Below are positions 15,611 through 24,175 of a DNA stretch of 27,902 nt, piece after piece. Each line of letters begins with the position of its first letter. The first letter of the stretch is position 1. The notes below the pieces were generated by a model. It was not told where the DNA came from. It did not search any database and was given only the letters and a program-made list of their open reading frames with translations. The position numbers and the translations under genes were made by a program. The DNA comes from a virus: positions 1 to 27,902 of the IMG/VR virus record IMGVR_UViG_3300004097_000040, one strand, 5' to 3'.

Positions 15611-15650
15611 GGAGTCTACTTAGTAGGCTCCATTACATTATTTTTTATTT
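15611..15650 (+). terminator. Rho-independent terminator
   Basis: GGAGTCTAC-TTA-GTAGGCTCC (15611-15631) is a nine-pair stem. ATTACATTATTTTTTATTT follows, so the T-run starts about ten bases later than ideal. Likely a terminator of the 139-residue gene, perhaps leaky. Confidence 0.65.
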
Positions 15651-15665
15651 GGAGTTTAATAAATC

Positions 15666-15983
15666 ATGGCCTACAAACTAGTATACTTAAAAACAACACA
15701 CGTTCTAACCAAAGCTGAAACTGAAGAAAACGATGTCATCATGCGTGCAATGGTACGTGAAGACATTCAGGCACGTAGAGAAAAGCGTGAGCCTAAATAT
15801 AAATCACACCCGAAAGAAGCGACAGTAACATTCACTGGCCCATTCAAAGAAGACATGTTATCGCACTGGGTTAATAAACAACGCGCTAATTCAACTGGTG
15901 ATAACTTAGTGTGGACTATTATTGGTAAGCGAGACTTACCTGAAGGGTTTAAAGACAACAATATATTACTTGACGAGGACTAG
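15666..15983 (+). CDS. Hypothetical protein, 105 aa
   Basis: A 105-residue highly charged protein (many Lys, Arg, Glu) starting MAYKLVYLKTTHVLTKAETE, with a central basic stretch around 36-50. No family recognised. GGAG (15651-15654) is the ribosome binding site. It lies between the terminator of the previous small gene and the bidirectional terminator shared with the tail tube gene, so it is read either by leak-through or from its own promoter. Confidence 0.7.
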   Translation: MAYKLVYLKTTHVLTKAETEENDVIMRAMVREDIQARREKREPKYKSHPKEATVTFTGPFKEDMLSHWVNKQRANSTGDNLVWTIIGKRDLPEGFKDNNILLDED

Positions 15984-16025
15984 TCCGATGGTGCGGTGAT
16001 TATCTACGAATAAGTAAAATTGCTA

Positions 16026-16065
16026 AACAAATAAAAAGAGGGCTTTCGCCCTCTTCTTTTTTTTT
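16026..16065. terminator. Bidirectional terminator between convergent genes, copy 1
   Basis: AAGAGGGC-TTTC-GCCCTCTT (16036-16055) is an eight-pair stem with a T-run on the plus strand side and an A-rich AATAAAAA on the other, so it can stop transcription both ways: the 105-residue gene and the tail tube gene (minus). A 39-base identical copy is at 27809-27847. Confidence 0.88.
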
Positions 16066-16076
16066 GCCTTTACAAG

Positions 16077-16925
16077 TTAAACTTGTTCAGACTTCAGGTC
16101 AGTAGCGTCTTCAAAGTAACCGCCAGCTGTCGCTGATACATCAGCATCAATTGCTGTCATGAATGCTTTACGCGTCATTGGATTTAATCCAGAACGGTCA
16201 AGGTCATTTAACAGGTCTTGTGCAAATGTTTTAACACCGTAAGATGTTTGTTGCAAACCAGTAAAGCCAATTGCCATTTCTACAGTCTCGCCCGCAGCAC
16301 TTAAATCTTTACGACCTTCATCAGGACCGTTAAGACGTGGTGCCATGTTTGTAACCAACCAAGCATTTTGTACGTACTTGTGTAATGGATCAGGCTCAGA
16401 GTAAAGTACCGTAGCACAATACATATCAGGTAAGGCATCTGTTACCTCATCACTGATTACTGAGATTAATGGGATTTTAGCCACAGGGTCTTGCATACCG
16501 TAGCGCAACCAGAAATCAAGAAGTGTCTTGTAGACCTGTCCGTATTTTTCTGTTGCCGTATGTACGATTTCAGACTGAGCTTCAATCACATTTGTTAAGT
16601 CATATTGTTTATGACCGCCTGCACCAATGTTAGTTTCAGCGAACTCAGCTGTTAAGGCTTTATTCAATCCATCAACTTTAGTGTGTACTTCGAAAAACGT
16701 TTTAATCGCTTGACGAAATACATCAGGTTTTGGCATGTAGTCAATCCATTTAGGAAATTCTACAACACGTACAAGTACATTACGTTTAACGTAGTGTGCA
16801 TTTTGTACGTAGCGTCCTTGGTTTACCAAGGGCCCCATTTGTCCACCTGCAAACGCGTTCACCATTGGTGAAGTTGCCTGCGTAGTGAAGTTGGAGTCTA
16901 TTAATCGTTCAGAAAGTGTTGCCAT
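16077..16925 (-). CDS. Tail tube protein (phiKZ gp30-like)
   Basis: A 282-residue protein immediately after the sheath gene on the same strand, with two bases between them. In myoviruses, and in phiKZ (gp29 then gp30), the tube gene follows the sheath gene directly, and the size is right for a phiKZ-type tube. Its sequence is typical of a beta-rich tube protein with a helical C-terminus (NPMTRKAFMTAIDADV...) but carries no short signature, so identification is mostly by position and length. It would polymerise into the inner tail tube through which DNA and the packaged RNA polymerase pass. Its 3' end meets the bidirectional terminator. Confidence 0.8.
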   Translation of the reverse strand: MATLSERLIDSNFTTQATSPMVNAFAGGQMGPLVNQGRYVQNAHYVKRNVLVRVVEFPKWIDYMPKPDVFRQAIKTFFEVHTKVDGLNKALTAEFAETNIGAGGHKQYDLTNVIEAQSEIVHTATEKYGQVYKTLLDFWLRYGMQDPVAKIPLISVISDEVTDALPDMYCATVLYSEPDPLHKYVQNAWLVTNMAPRLNGPDEGRKDLSAAGETVEMAIGFTGLQQTSYGVKTFAQDLLNDLDRSGLNPMTRKAFMTAIDADVSATAGGYFEDATDLKSEQV

Positions 16926-16927
16926 GA

Positions 16928-18964
16928 TTAAGCATCCTCATAACGATGGGCAATAATAGTCTGTTTGAACACAGTCTTCATTACAGCGCCATATAGATCA
17001 ATATCCACAGTGATTGAGTAGCCGTTAGACTTATCAGCTTCTGTGAAGTACGCATTCGGAACGATAGTAACCACACCGTCATAACGACCAGTTGTTTTAG
17101 CTATCAGCTTAGCATTAACCATTTTAACGATTTGTGCATCAGTCATGTCCGAAACACCTGACATTTCTGACCATGTTTGAATAGTCAAGTATTCTAGGTC
17201 AGCGATGATAATCGCAACCAACATGTTATTACAGATTGAACGGTCTTCATCGTACACTGTGTATAATGCAGGGAAATGGTATTGGTACTGGTCAAATGAA
17301 CGTACACTAACTAAACCGTTATCCCAATCAGACATGTAAGTCGTAAATGGTTTGTAAGTTAAGTTGATGTCGTAACCGTCCGTAATAACAGCAAGCTCAC
17401 CGCGCGAGAATTTGTACTGCGATTTGAAATAGCCGTCGCCTGCACCCGAGTATTTTGCGATCATACGAGCTAGTGAGTAACTAACAGGTACACGTTCGCG
17501 ATACTGGCTATTATTCAATAACATTGAATGTCCGATTACATGTCCGCGCATTGCTGGCGTACCGTACTTAGACGATTCAGGATGTGCTCTAAGCATAGCA
17601 GCTAACGCCACTTTCATAGATTCTTCCACTTGCATTGAATTACTACCTTGATCCCATACGTGAGTACATAAGAACACGTTAGTATTCTTTAGGGTTGCAA
17701 TGTAGTTAGTAAGTGCATCTTTGGTATCTGTACTGTAACCCGCATCCCATAAAGCAGATGATGGATACTTAAGTACATTCCAGTAGTTTACACTACCTTC
17801 ACCGAACTGTAGCATTTCGTTACGTACTAACAAATCAAACGTTTCGTTCGTCATTGTACCGTCAGAACCGCCACTTAGATAATGTACGTGGGTGTCAGTA
17901 AGTAGCTCGCCACCTTCAGTTCCATCATCAACAGTCAGACCATTATATGCATTACCGTAGACATCTAGACCTGTAAAGATATCAACCATGTGATGGTTGG
18001 TAAGGTCAGCGTCTGCAATAGCAGCTTGTGCCAGTTTAAGCACTGCTTCTAGGTTTGCATCATAAACATGTAAATCAGAGATTGGTCCTAACGTTGGCGC
18101 GTAGCCTGCGTCTGGATTCATGTTGCGGTATGATGGCAAGATAACTTCATCGATGTCTAAATCAAGACGCATAGATTCGTAATATGCACCCGACATGAAC
18201 GAGAAGCTTGCGTCAGTAGCACCATCTAAAGTACGTGTAATAGAAGGTGTTGTACCTTCTGTTAACAAGTCAACGAATTGAATTGTCATAATACGTGCTT
18301 TAACTTCATCCACGATATCTGGATTAAGTGCATTAGTTGACTTGCTGTTAGGACACCATAAACGAATACCGAAGTCATTTACTTTACCACCAACGTAAGG
18401 TGCTGCAAAGTCCATGATAGGGTAGATGGTAGATACTTTATTATCGATACCTGTAAGGGTACCGTCAAAAGTTTTACCTTGTTTAAATTCACCAGCTGTT
18501 TCACCAAATGTACCGAAGCGCCAAACGATTTTAATACCGTCTTTTGTTCCTGTAGTTTTAGGCAAACCATCACTACCATAAACAATAGAGTTATCTATTG
18601 AACGTTCGTAAATCGGAACGGTAGCTGTTACAACTTCAGCATATAAACGTAATGATGCACTTTTAGCGTCTGTTGGTACGACACGTTGCACAAGCATTTC
18701 ATTGGCAGCTTCATTGAACATTTTAATGAATGGTGTATTGAATGTAGTATAATCTGATTTTACGTCGAAGATGTCACCATACATGGTTTCAGCTTGGTCA
18801 CCAGAGACTACATATGCCTGTGATGGGTCACCTTTTGGGCTAAACGTAAAGCAGAGCGGGAGATGGATTGGTTTACCCGCCGCGACAGGAACTAGATCTG
18901 GAACCGATTGGTCATCCACACCATAGTTAACTGACTGGGGCGTACCATTTTTAACAATGGACAT
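16928..18964 (-). CDS. Contractile tail sheath protein (phiKZ gp29-like)
   Basis: A 678-residue sheath protein; phiKZ sheath is of similar length (about 695). The C-terminal 200 residues have the conserved sheath core style. ARMIAKYSGAGDGYFKSQYK is followed by ELAVITDGYDINLTYKPFTT and VRSFDQYQYHF. The last 40 residues (SNGYSITVDIDLYGAVMKTV...) match the C-terminal strand that links subunits. AGGAGA on the minus strand before the ATG at 18964 is the ribosome binding site. With the tube gene it forms a two-gene minus-strand operon transcribed away from the other structural genes. Confidence 0.85.
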   Translation of the reverse strand: MSIVKNGTPQSVNYGVDDQSVPDLVPVAAGKPIHLPLCFTFSPKGDPSQAYVVSGDQAETMYGDIFDVKSDYTTFNTPFIKMFNEAANEMLVQRVVPTDAKSASLRLYAEVVTATVPIYERSIDNSIVYGSDGLPKTTGTKDGIKIVWRFGTFGETAGEFKQGKTFDGTLTGIDNKVSTIYPIMDFAAPYVGGKVNDFGIRLWCPNSKSTNALNPDIVDEVKARIMTIQFVDLLTEGTTPSITRTLDGATDASFSFMSGAYYESMRLDLDIDEVILPSYRNMNPDAGYAPTLGPISDLHVYDANLEAVLKLAQAAIADADLTNHHMVDIFTGLDVYGNAYNGLTVDDGTEGGELLTDTHVHYLSGGSDGTMTNETFDLLVRNEMLQFGEGSVNYWNVLKYPSSALWDAGYSTDTKDALTNYIATLKNTNVFLCTHVWDQGSNSMQVEESMKVALAAMLRAHPESSKYGTPAMRGHVIGHSMLLNNSQYRERVPVSYSLARMIAKYSGAGDGYFKSQYKFSRGELAVITDGYDINLTYKPFTTYMSDWDNGLVSVRSFDQYQYHFPALYTVYDEDRSICNNMLVAIIIADLEYLTIQTWSEMSGVSDMTDAQIVKMVNAKLIAKTTGRYDGVVTIVPNAYFTEADKSNGYSITVDIDLYGAVMKTVFKQTIIAHRYEDA

Positions 18965-19051
18965 TTTAAAGTCTCCTATTGCTGTTAAAAAAACGACACT
19001 ATGTCATAAGTATTTACAATTATTATCCCATTATTTTAAAGAGGTACTAAA
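18965..19051. promoter_or_regulatory. Divergent promoter region with TATGTCATA inverted repeat
   Basis: The 87 bases between the sheath gene (minus) and the next structural gene (plus) must drive both directions unless transcription comes from inside the genes. TATGTCATA (19000-19008) puts TATG on both strands; TATG is the reported core of phiKZ late promoters used by the non-virion RNA polymerase. It is 35 bases from the sheath start and 43 from the other. The four-base motif is common, so this is suggestive only. Confidence 0.45.
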
Positions 19052-19942
19052 ATGAGTTTAACAAATGCATACGACTCGAAACTTAATAAAGGTTATCAAG
19101 TCAATAATATCCTATTGGAGATTGCCAAGAATACAGTAGGTAAACCTACAACAGGCGATAACGAAGACATAGTGTCAGTGAATGAAGATATGGACGTTAG
19201 CCCATTTTTTTATCCGCTCTATAGTAAAGAAGATAACAAAGTATTTATCGATATTCGACCTTACACTAGCATTAACCGAGATGGTAGCGTCAAGGTGCGT
19301 AATACACTAGATGAGCAGTTGAATCTATTATTTGCTAATCTAGAGCTAGCATGGACGCGTGCTGAAAAGTCAGAAAGTATTTTTATGGCTTTTAATTTCT
19401 CTAATGAGATATACGCGAGATGGCTAACCGATATCATTACACACCGTTACGGACTTACGCCGTACCAACGTAATCGTATCATGTCACTGTGCGGTATGTT
19501 CGTTATAGGACAGTATTATAATAACATAGAAGACCCTCTTACTATTGAGCGTCATCTGCAATCTATCAGTCGTAACTTACCGCTGGATTTAAATACTGTT
19601 AAAGAAGTTGCCGCTAATGTGGAAAACCATTTCCCACGTGACGTGGATGAATTTGTAGAGACATTAAAGAAACTAGACCTTGGTCCTAGACTACGTGACT
19701 TTTCTACGACGGCCCTTTATAATGTATTAAACGGTAGTTGGTGGGCAACTGCAAATGCACCTCAACATGTGGCACTTGCTGTTGAATACCCGCCTGCATT
19801 CGCAGCATTATGTTATATGGCTACAGAACACAGCATGTTTAAACGCACAGGAATTGGTGCCAAAGTGGATGAACGAAATCGTGGTAATGCACATCGTGAC
19901 TTCCAACGTGCCGTACATTTATTGGTTGAAAAATACGTTTAG
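19052..19942 (+). CDS. Probable virion structural protein (phiKZ gp28 position), 296 aa
   Basis: A 296-residue protein, largely helical after about residue 80, with no catalytic motif. The C-terminal part reads LNGSWWATANAPQHVALAVE, then FKRTGIGAKVDERNRGNAHR. GAGGT before the ATG is a good ribosome binding site. It heads the plus-strand operon that ends in the terminase and is divergent from the sheath gene. In phiKZ the gene next to the sheath is gp28, followed by gp27, gp26 and terminase gp25, the same order as here. A tail or neck role is likely by position; the exact function is unknown. Confidence 0.75.
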   Translation: MSLTNAYDSKLNKGYQVNNILLEIAKNTVGKPTTGDNEDIVSVNEDMDVSPFFYPLYSKEDNKVFIDIRPYTSINRDGSVKVRNTLDEQLNLLFANLELAWTRAEKSESIFMAFNFSNEIYARWLTDIITHRYGLTPYQRNRIMSLCGMFVIGQYYNNIEDPLTIERHLQSISRNLPLDLNTVKEVAANVENHFPRDVDEFVETLKKLDLGPRLRDFSTTALYNVLNGSWWATANAPQHVALAVEYPPAFAALCYMATEHSMFKRTGIGAKVDERNRGNAHRDFQRAVHLLVEKYV

Positions 19943-19951
19943 GAGTTAGTC

Positions 19952-22483
19952 ATGGAAAACTGGTTGGTTAATCACGCTATTAGCAATGTCTGGTGTAAGC
20001 CAGCACAAGACCGACGTTGGTTTATTGAACCACGTAGAATATCAAAACTTTCTGGTGAAACATTTGGAATGCAAGTAACTGGTCACTCAATCCGTGTTCC
20101 TGACCCATCCAAGTGGTACGATGTTTTTCAACTTGGTAATATAAACCATCGCGAATGTGGTATCGAGCATCTGGAGAATAACTGGATCTCGTTATCTAAT
20201 GTTATTAATGCGTCAGGTACGCTTTTATCTATTTATGATATTACTGGCAGAACGTATCCGTTACATATGGCATGGATTCGTAAATTACCAAACAGTAATG
20301 TTATTATCGCCGTGGAACGTGTAAGTGGACAGATTAGCTTCTCGACTAAATCACTGTATCTTAGAATATACGATGGTTACTTCAGGTATACTAGCGATTA
20401 TACAAGTGACCATAAAAGTGAATGTGTCAGTATGGTAATTTCTACCGCTGCTATTCGACATGATGTCATCACTAAGTTTAATACATACCGTGGTAGAGTT
20501 GGCGCACCTATTGCATTTGTCAATGGTTATGAACGTGAGACCTTGACATCATCTAATATTGCATTGTGGGACGTGGTTGATATTGTCTACGATGGATTAG
20601 TTAAGTCCGTCGATTACTTTGAAGTGTCTGAGCTTAAAACATTTATTAGTGCACTCGATGGCACACGTAAATATCTGATACACCCTGCTAAACAATCTGA
20701 TACTATCGAATTTTATAACGATATCGATATTTACATACAGGACGATAATGGAGGTCGCTATTATCATCAACATACGACAAGTGCATTACGTCAACTGACT
20801 CATCAGGACTACTCTATTCCTGCGGCACGTATCACCGAATTAATTAATCAAGTAAGTGAATGGAGTAATAAGGACGACCTACTTGTAAAACTTGTACTTC
20901 GTCGTAGTGGTATGGAACGCGAATTAACATATGAGACTAATCGTATTCATGAGTTATATAAGTTAAGCGATGCTGACATAGAAGCGGCAATGACGGGCGT
21001 TAATTCAAACGTGCCTGAATGGCAGGCTAGTAATCTTGAAAGTAGTTCCTATAATAAAGTAATGGCTTCAAGTTATCCTCGCCTCACTAAAGCATTAGTA
21101 ACTGATGCCTATGGTTATAACGCAGTTAGTAAATATGCAGCTGATACACCTACTATTCCTGTTTGGGATGGCGGTAAGTTAAAAGCAGTGTTACCTGGAT
21201 TACTGTCGACAAGTTCTACGGTGTATGAATACGATGCTGACGGAACACTTCTTGGATATTACAATCACCTAGGTGAACCTTATGATGCATACACCTGTGC
21301 ACATAACGAATGTGTTATGGTTGAAGCTATCGCTGGTCAAGGTGGCGAGCAGTTAGATATTGATTATAATGCAACAGATTATAAAATCATAGCAGGTTAC
21401 AACCATCGCTTCTATGTTAACGTACTTCTTAGCGGTACGCAGACAGATGAATACATTGATGTTACCGATACGGATGCCTACAGCATTGCCGAAGACGGTA
21501 CTGTGGTATGGGACATTGATCAGACAAGACGTCGCCCATGCATATGGCGCGATAGTAACTTTTTAACATACGGCTTTGAACTTGATCTGACATACGGTCT
21601 TGCTAAATTCTCTATTGATCATTACTTTAATAGTACTGAATATAAAACGCTGTTTGCTCCAACTGAGACGCTTGAGATTTGGCTTAATGGTAAGATACTT
21701 GTACCTAACATTGATTACTTCGTTAAGTGGCCACAAGTTGTCGTCTGTAATAAAGAGCATCTAGGTGATAGTTTAAATACTGGCAGTGCGTGGATAGACA
21801 TTCGTGCACGCGGTCTAGCTGAATCGATTAGATACCCTAAGACGGGTTATGTAGTCAACGGACTTATCAGTAATAATGGTAACTTTGACTTACGTGATGA
21901 CAAGGTAGTCCGTGTTGGCGTTTACGGGGCACTATACCACCGTGACGATGTCGTCTTTAGAGAGGACGCGTCTGTATCAGTTGACACCAGTCTAAACGGG
22001 AAACCTTATTTGATTGAGGATGCTACGATACCATTGCGTACGTTAGTTACCGGAGACACTTATGTACTTAGGGATGCTGCGCGCGCAATAGACAAACGTG
22101 TAGAGAATTATTTATCTGTTTACTACCCGACTCCGGAAAATATAGACCATAATCCTATTACTTCGTTATATACACTGACATCACCTATTATGAGTCGTGT
22201 TATTACGGATATGGTACGTGGTATATTAATACCTGAGGTTGATGATGGGACAGGTTACATAAGTACACAGGACTTCGATGCACTGATGGAACCGTACCGA
22301 TACCTATTGGATTACGATCCTATATTAAATAGCGTTGACCTACGATACGTTACGATACACCCGCATTACGGAACGACTGTTATTGAGTTAAAGCCGTTAC
22401 AATATTCAATTATTGATAAAATAAACGATCGATACCTGAGTAATCAGGTTATTATAAATAAACATCTTAGAATTAAGGCGTAA
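19952..22483 (+). CDS. Large virion structural protein (phiKZ gp27 position), 843 aa
   Basis: An 843-residue protein, predominantly beta-strand rich with many Tyr, Asp and Asn (for example EYDADGTLLGYYNHLGEPYD and SIAEDGTVVWDIDQTRRRP), typical of tail-tip, baseplate or fibre components. No enzymatic motif. It follows the previous gene by nine bases with AGGAG as ribosome binding site and is followed three bases later by another beta-rich protein, so stoichiometric co-expression is likely. By order it matches phiKZ gp27. A baseplate or tail-associated role is inferred from this and from nearness to sheath and tube. Confidence 0.75.
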   Translation: MENWLVNHAISNVWCKPAQDRRWFIEPRRISKLSGETFGMQVTGHSIRVPDPSKWYDVFQLGNINHRECGIEHLENNWISLSNVINASGTLLSIYDITGRTYPLHMAWIRKLPNSNVIIAVERVSGQISFSTKSLYLRIYDGYFRYTSDYTSDHKSECVSMVISTAAIRHDVITKFNTYRGRVGAPIAFVNGYERETLTSSNIALWDVVDIVYDGLVKSVDYFEVSELKTFISALDGTRKYLIHPAKQSDTIEFYNDIDIYIQDDNGGRYYHQHTTSALRQLTHQDYSIPAARITELINQVSEWSNKDDLLVKLVLRRSGMERELTYETNRIHELYKLSDADIEAAMTGVNSNVPEWQASNLESSSYNKVMASSYPRLTKALVTDAYGYNAVSKYAADTPTIPVWDGGKLKAVLPGLLSTSSTVYEYDADGTLLGYYNHLGEPYDAYTCAHNECVMVEAIAGQGGEQLDIDYNATDYKIIAGYNHRFYVNVLLSGTQTDEYIDVTDTDAYSIAEDGTVVWDIDQTRRRPCIWRDSNFLTYGFELDLTYGLAKFSIDHYFNSTEYKTLFAPTETLEIWLNGKILVPNIDYFVKWPQVVVCNKEHLGDSLNTGSAWIDIRARGLAESIRYPKTGYVVNGLISNNGNFDLRDDKVVRVGVYGALYHRDDVVFREDASVSVDTSLNGKPYLIEDATIPLRTLVTGDTYVLRDAARAIDKRVENYLSVYYPTPENIDHNPITSLYTLTSPIMSRVITDMVRGILIPEVDDGTGYISTQDFDALMEPYRYLLDYDPILNSVDLRYVTIHPHYGTTVIELKPLQYSIIDKINDRYLSNQVIINKHLRIKA

Positions 22484-22485
22484 TT

Positions 22486-24156
22486 ATGACAACAATTATT
22501 AATGGGCAATTCGGCTCATACGGTGTACCCCTAGTCGAGATTGACCGTAGATTCACAGTGCATCTAATTGATGCACTGTATACCGATGTTAATAAGCCCG
22601 GTCGCGACGTACCGAATCCAGACGATCTTATTATAGACTACGTAAATAACTCAATGTGGCGATGTGTTAGCACTGACTATACTAACTATACATACGAAAT
22701 GATTAACTTCAATCCCGTTGCTGAATTTAATCTTGATGCAGAGATTGGTGGTTGCGCACCTTCTGAATCTGATACATTCCGTGTGTATATAAACAGTAAG
22801 CTACATCCGACCTCTTTATTAGTAGATGCGCGATTACGTTTCACTGGGTCGGCTAATAATTCGATACGCATCTTTAAAGGGACTGACCTATCTGATGCAG
22901 GTACAATTATTTCAGGTTACTTCACCAATGATAAATTGCAAAGTACGTTTATCCCACTAGAACTGGCCAGCATTACAGGTAACAAAACAGTTAAGCAGGC
23001 AGTCGCGGGCATTTGTACTGGTGATGTGGAAGATGGTGAGTTAGTGACTATTGTTGTTTATAACAACGATGGTGGTGTTACTTGTAAAGCACGTTGTTAC
23101 ATTGTTGATACTAACGTAGTCTTGGCGTCGGAAAGTCCATCCCGTCAGATTTTGGATGTTAAGCTGAAAAGTGCATTCATTTCTAAATCGGACTCTGACC
23201 TATTATTACTTCCGGTCAATTTACCATTAGATGATATCTTTCTACAGGCTGAAATCATTTACACAGACGGTAGTGAAGTAATAACGGTTGACGGTTCACG
23301 TGCCACATTACACGGACTCCGTAATAGTGGTTCGCATGATACGTACTACATTAGTTCTAACATTGGGCAGACCTTGCCATTGACGTTATCATACCGTATG
23401 TCTAGTAATGAATTATACCTAGGCGACAATGTAGTGGACTCGGTTATTAATAAATCACTTGCGGCATCGACATTAGAGGTAGACGGTTCGTACAGCGTTA
23501 AGCTATTCGTCGTACCGCGTTGGATCAGTGTTACTGAAGGATACCGTTTAGAATATTACTTGTACAGCTTAGAGCGTGGTAATGTTTTCTACGCAACGCC
23601 ATATGTTGAGATAAGTTCTAATTCTGCTAAGTTCGACCCAACACTATACGGTGTTAAGCAGCGCCTTGTAGTTAAGGTAGACCTTTCTGAAGTTAATGCT
23701 ATTTACAGTGCACACATTCACCCTCAGTCATTCCATCTTACTTTACTAGATGCGGGTAATGATAATGTAGATAACTTCTTAATCGGCTACGCCAATGATC
23801 AGCCTAGTTACGGTACGGACGCTAGAGCGATTTATGAGTACAGTAACACCACGTATTGGAAATTGGATATCTCATGTGGGGCGTCATCTAAAGCGGAATG
23901 GTTAGCTCTATTATTCTACACCATTTACCCACTCTACGATATCCGCACTGAAGATGCGGTGCCTGAACCAACGCATGTGGATGTTGTACTTGATAGTAAA
24001 ACATATACTATCTCAGTCGATAACTGGATGAATTCATTTAACATTACGGACGAACTAGATGAAGGCGACGTTGTAATGTTACGATGGATTGCACGTACTG
24101 CTAATGATGAACTACAATTAGGGGTTTCCCCAATGTTGGCTCATCAAAAATCATAA
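22486..24156 (+). CDS. Virion structural protein (phiKZ gp26 position), 556 aa
   Basis: A 556-residue beta-rich protein that looks like a string of immunoglobulin-like or jelly-roll modules: repeated short strands, many Asp, Ser, Thr and Val, and no catalytic motif. Start ATG 22486 lies two bases after the stop of the 843-residue gene, with only a weak AAGG upstream, so translational coupling is likely. By order it corresponds to phiKZ gp26, between gp27 and the large terminase. Probably a tail or baseplate component; the sequence gives no finer hint. Confidence 0.75.
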   Translation: MTTIINGQFGSYGVPLVEIDRRFTVHLIDALYTDVNKPGRDVPNPDDLIIDYVNNSMWRCVSTDYTNYTYEMINFNPVAEFNLDAEIGGCAPSESDTFRVYINSKLHPTSLLVDARLRFTGSANNSIRIFKGTDLSDAGTIISGYFTNDKLQSTFIPLELASITGNKTVKQAVAGICTGDVEDGELVTIVVYNNDGGVTCKARCYIVDTNVVLASESPSRQILDVKLKSAFISKSDSDLLLLPVNLPLDDIFLQAEIIYTDGSEVITVDGSRATLHGLRNSGSHDTYYISSNIGQTLPLTLSYRMSSNELYLGDNVVDSVINKSLAASTLEVDGSYSVKLFVVPRWISVTEGYRLEYYLYSLERGNVFYATPYVEISSNSAKFDPTLYGVKQRLVVKVDLSEVNAIYSAHIHPQSFHLTLLDAGNDNVDNFLIGYANDQPSYGTDARAIYEYSNTTYWKLDISCGASSKAEWLALLFYTIYPLYDIRTEDAVPEPTHVDVVLDSKTYTISVDNWMNSFNITDELDEGDVVMLRWIARTANDELQLGVSPMLAHQKS

Positions 24157-24175
24157 TCTAAGAAGGTTCTAACTT

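Noticed and set aside
15962-15969. A second TATATTAC match
   Set aside because: It is inside the 3' end of a coding sequence directly before a bidirectional terminator, with no plus-strand gene to drive; probably chance.
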